DNA from: Pandoraea aquatica
Lineage (GTDB): Bacteria > Pseudomonadota > Gammaproteobacteria > Burkholderiales > Burkholderiaceae
DNA: 64,000 nt
Reading direction: 5' to 3'
Assembly: GCF_902459565.1 (NCBI RefSeq)
Contig: NZ_CABPSN010000001.1
Coordinates: forward strand, 1,178,001-1,242,000
The translations under genes and the position numbers were made by a program. Positions 62,347 through 64,000 of the stretch are shown here, piece after piece (position 1 is the first letter of the stretch; each line of letters starts with the position of its first letter). Under the pieces are notes generated by a model that searched no databases, was not told the DNA's origin, and was given only the letters and a program-made list of their open reading frames with translations.

Positions 62347-62877
62347 ATGAACTCGCTTGCGAAAATTCACCGTCGGTATGCGCGTTCTGCGCATCGTCCC
62401 CCGCGCGGCTTCACGCTGATCGAGCTGCTGGTCGTGCTGGGCATCATCGCGACGCTCGCCACGCTCATGATCCCGAACTACGTGCCCGCGATCACGAAAG
62501 CGAAGAACACCGTACTCACCGAGAACCTGCGCACCTTGCGCCGCGTCATCGATCAGTTTTACGACGACACGGGCCACTACCCCGTCAATCTCACCGAGCT
62601 CGTCGAGCGCAAGTATCTGCGGGCGGTACCTATCGATCCGGTGACGGGCAGCGACACCACCTGGATCACGATGACATCCGCCGAGAACGCGGCGCAGGAC
62701 CCCAGCGCGCAAATCCTCGCGACGAGCCGGTCGGCACAGGACGCGCTACGCTTCGGCGCGTCCACACCGACGCCGCCCCCCGGCGCGATCCCGGTCGTCG
62801 AGGACAAGGGGATCTGCTGCGTGAAGAGCGGCGCGACAGGGGCCGACCCGGCGGGCAAGGCGTATGCGGACTATTGA
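62347..62877 (+). CDS. Pseudopilin (GspG-like)
   Basis: 176 residues. The motif PRGFTLIELLVVLGIIATL has Glu at mature position 5, followed by NLRTLRRVIDQFYDDTGHYP and the pseudopilin-typical VPIDPVTG. A C-terminal extension contains a CC pair. It is the second small pseudopilin after the secretin and overlaps the next gene by 14 bases. Confidence 0.88.
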   Translation: MNSLAKIHRRYARSAHRPPRGFTLIELLVVLGIIATLATLMIPNYVPAITKAKNTVLTENLRTLRRVIDQFYDDTGHYPVNLTELVERKYLRAVPIDPVTGSDTTWITMTSAENAAQDPSAQILATSRSAQDALRFGASTPTPPPGAIPVVEDKGICCVKSGATGADPAGKAYADY

Positions 62878-63451
62878 TCGTCCTCGGTGCAAACGCCGCA
62901 GCCCCCGCAGTCTCCACGGCCAGTACGGTTTCACGTACGTGGGACTGCTGATCCTCGTCGCGGTACTGGGACTCGTCGGCGCGATGACGATCCGGGTCGG
63001 TGCGCTATGGCAGCGTGCTGCGCGCGAAGCGCAATTGATGGAGATCGGTGCGCAGTTCAGCGACGCCCTGCGTGCCTACGCCGACGCCACGCCCGCAGGA
63101 CAGTTGCCGCAACCGCCGAATCTGGCCGCACTGCTGCTCGACCCGCGCTTCCCGACACCGCACCGGTACTTGCGCAAGATCTTCGCGGACCCGATCACCG
63201 GCAGCACGGACTGGGGCATTACCTATGTGACGACCGGCAAGGGGGTGCTTGAGGTGTATAGCCGCTCGTCCGCCGCGCCGCTCAAGACCGCGCACTTCGA
63301 CGAACAGTTCGGCACGTTCTCCGGCAAGACGCATTACTACGACTGGCGCTTCTCAGCGGCAACGGCAACGCCGGATGTCATGCCGTCGATACCTACACCC
63401 GACCCGGCCTCTGGCCCCGGCGCACCGCCGTCATCCCTCACGCCCTTCTGA
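62864..63451 (+). CDS. Minor pseudopilin lacking Glu5
   Basis: 195 residues. The prepilin-like segment QYGFTYVGLLILVAVLG has Gly instead of Glu at mature position 5. GspK, the tip pseudopilin of type II systems, also lacks this Glu, so a tip or special role is possible, but the protein is smaller than GspK and has no other GspK mark. A pseudopilin-like IFADPITGSTDWG follows. Confidence 0.78.
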   Translation: MRTIDRPRCKRRSPRSLHGQYGFTYVGLLILVAVLGLVGAMTIRVGALWQRAAREAQLMEIGAQFSDALRAYADATPAGQLPQPPNLAALLLDPRFPTPHRYLRKIFADPITGSTDWGITYVTTGKGVLEVYSRSSAAPLKTAHFDEQFGTFSGKTHYYDWRFSAATATPDVMPSIPTPDPASGPGAPPSSLTPF

Positions 63452-63457
63452 CGATTC

Positions 63458-63925
63458 ATGCGCCCGAACCTCCGCGCGACCGTAGTCGCCAGTTTGACTG
63501 CCGCAACTATCACCGCGAGCACACCCGCGTTCGCCGACTGCTTCGACGATGCGGCGACCTATCACCACGTGAACGCCGACGTGCTGCGCGCCATCGCGTG
63601 GGAGGAATCGAACAACCGCGCCGATGCCCGTCGCACCAATACCAACGGCTCGGTCGATTACGGTCTCATGCAGATCAACTCGGTGCATCTGGACACGTTG
63701 GCGCGCTTCGGCATCGGTACCGAAGACCTGATGGTGGCGTGCAAGAGCGTGTACATCGCGGCGTGGCACCTGCAACGGCAGATGGCGAAGTACGGCAATT
63801 CATGGGCGGCCATCGGCGCGTACCACTCGGCGACCCCCGCCCTGCGCGACGCATACGCCTCGCGGATCGCCGCCAAACTCACTGCACTGAAAGACGCGCG
63901 CGAAGCCCGGCAAACGCGTCGCTGA
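63458..63925 (+). CDS. Secreted lytic transglycosylase (SLT domain, IpgF/VirB1-like)
   Basis: 155 residues. A signal peptide (about residues 1-26, ending in PAFA) is followed by an SLT domain with the catalytic Glu in IAWEESNNRADA, the GLMQINSVH motif and the closing AIGAYHSA. Enzymes of this size open peptidoglycan locally for secretion systems or pili. It is the last gene of the secretion operon, 6 bases after the minor pseudopilin gene, which fits assembly of the trans-envelope channel. Confidence 0.95.
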   Translation: MRPNLRATVVASLTAATITASTPAFADCFDDAATYHHVNADVLRAIAWEESNNRADARRTNTNGSVDYGLMQINSVHLDTLARFGIGTEDLMVACKSVYIAAWHLQRQMAKYGNSWAAIGAYHSATPALRDAYASRIAAKLTALKDAREARQTRR

Positions 63926-63933
63926 TCCTGTGA

Positions 63934-63960
63934 CGACGGGGCGCACCACACGCCCCGTCG
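63934..63960 (+). terminator. Stem-loop after the secretion operon
   Basis: CGACGGGGCG (63934-63943) pairs with CGCCCCGTCG (63951-63960) around a 7-base loop, 8 bases past the last stop codon. There is no U-run, so efficient termination is uncertain, but its position suits the end of the operon. Confidence 0.6.
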
Positions 63961-64000
63961 CGTCATGCTCGCCTGCGAGCCCGCAAATCAGCGGCGATGC

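Overview
The window is high-GC DNA with dense, overlapping genes. Its gene families (ornibactin/malleobactin-type siderophore genes, an OrbS/PvdS-like sigma factor, HcnABC-type oxidases) point to a betaproteobacterium of the Burkholderiaceae. Pandoraea is my best guess, from memory of that genus and its lipopeptide siderophore pandorabactin; I have not checked this by any search. I saw no tRNA, rRNA, insertion sequence, CRISPR array or phage gene.

Region 1 (1-30487) is a lipopeptide hydroxamate siderophore locus. Three NRPS genes lie on the minus strand. The first begins with a fatty-acyl-AMP ligase; the third runs off the left edge. Upstream of them are a SyrP/TauD-type dioxygenase and a PvdE-type ABC exporter. 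An ornithine N5-oxygenase is transcribed divergently. A second minus-strand group holds an MbtH-like protein, a type II thioesterase and a FhuF-type ferric reductase. A Sfp-type phosphopantetheinyl transferase and an iron-starvation ECF sigma factor diverge from a Fur-box-like site. Three promoter-like sites of the form (T/C)AAA-N17-CGTC sit in front of exactly the three biosynthetic transcription units. Hand-read adenylation codes suggest acyl-D-Orn*-(hydroxy)Asp-Thr-D-Orn*-X-..., where Orn* is ornithine or a derivative such as N5-hydroxyornithine.

Region 2 (30532-31632) is a lone MASE2-GGDEF diguanylate cyclase.

Region 3 (31825-40241) is a catabolic operon: a polyamine/opine-type ABC importer, a three-part HcnABC/opine-oxidase-like flavoenzyme and a RidA-family imine deaminase, with a divergent LysR regulator. 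A likely logic is uptake of an amino compound, oxidation to an imine and hydrolysis of that imine.

Region 4 (40495-44852) holds an atypical orphan response-regulator-like protein, a secreted cupin, and a three-gene unit ECF sigma / membrane anti-sigma / cytochrome P450.

Region 5 (45022-53238) encodes a giant secreted protein of about 2650 residues: a GH2-like N-terminus, several Ig-like and four F5/8C (CBM32-like) domains, and a C-terminal GH64 beta-1,3-glucanase. A possible 65-codon ORF overlaps its start.

Region 6 (53599-63960) is a divergent 12-gene operon for a type II secretion/type IV pilus-like machine: pseudopilins, GspF, GspE, PilM/N/O/P-like proteins, a lipoprotein secretin and a lytic transglycosylase. 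The giant glycoside hydrolase is an obvious candidate substrate, but that link is inference.
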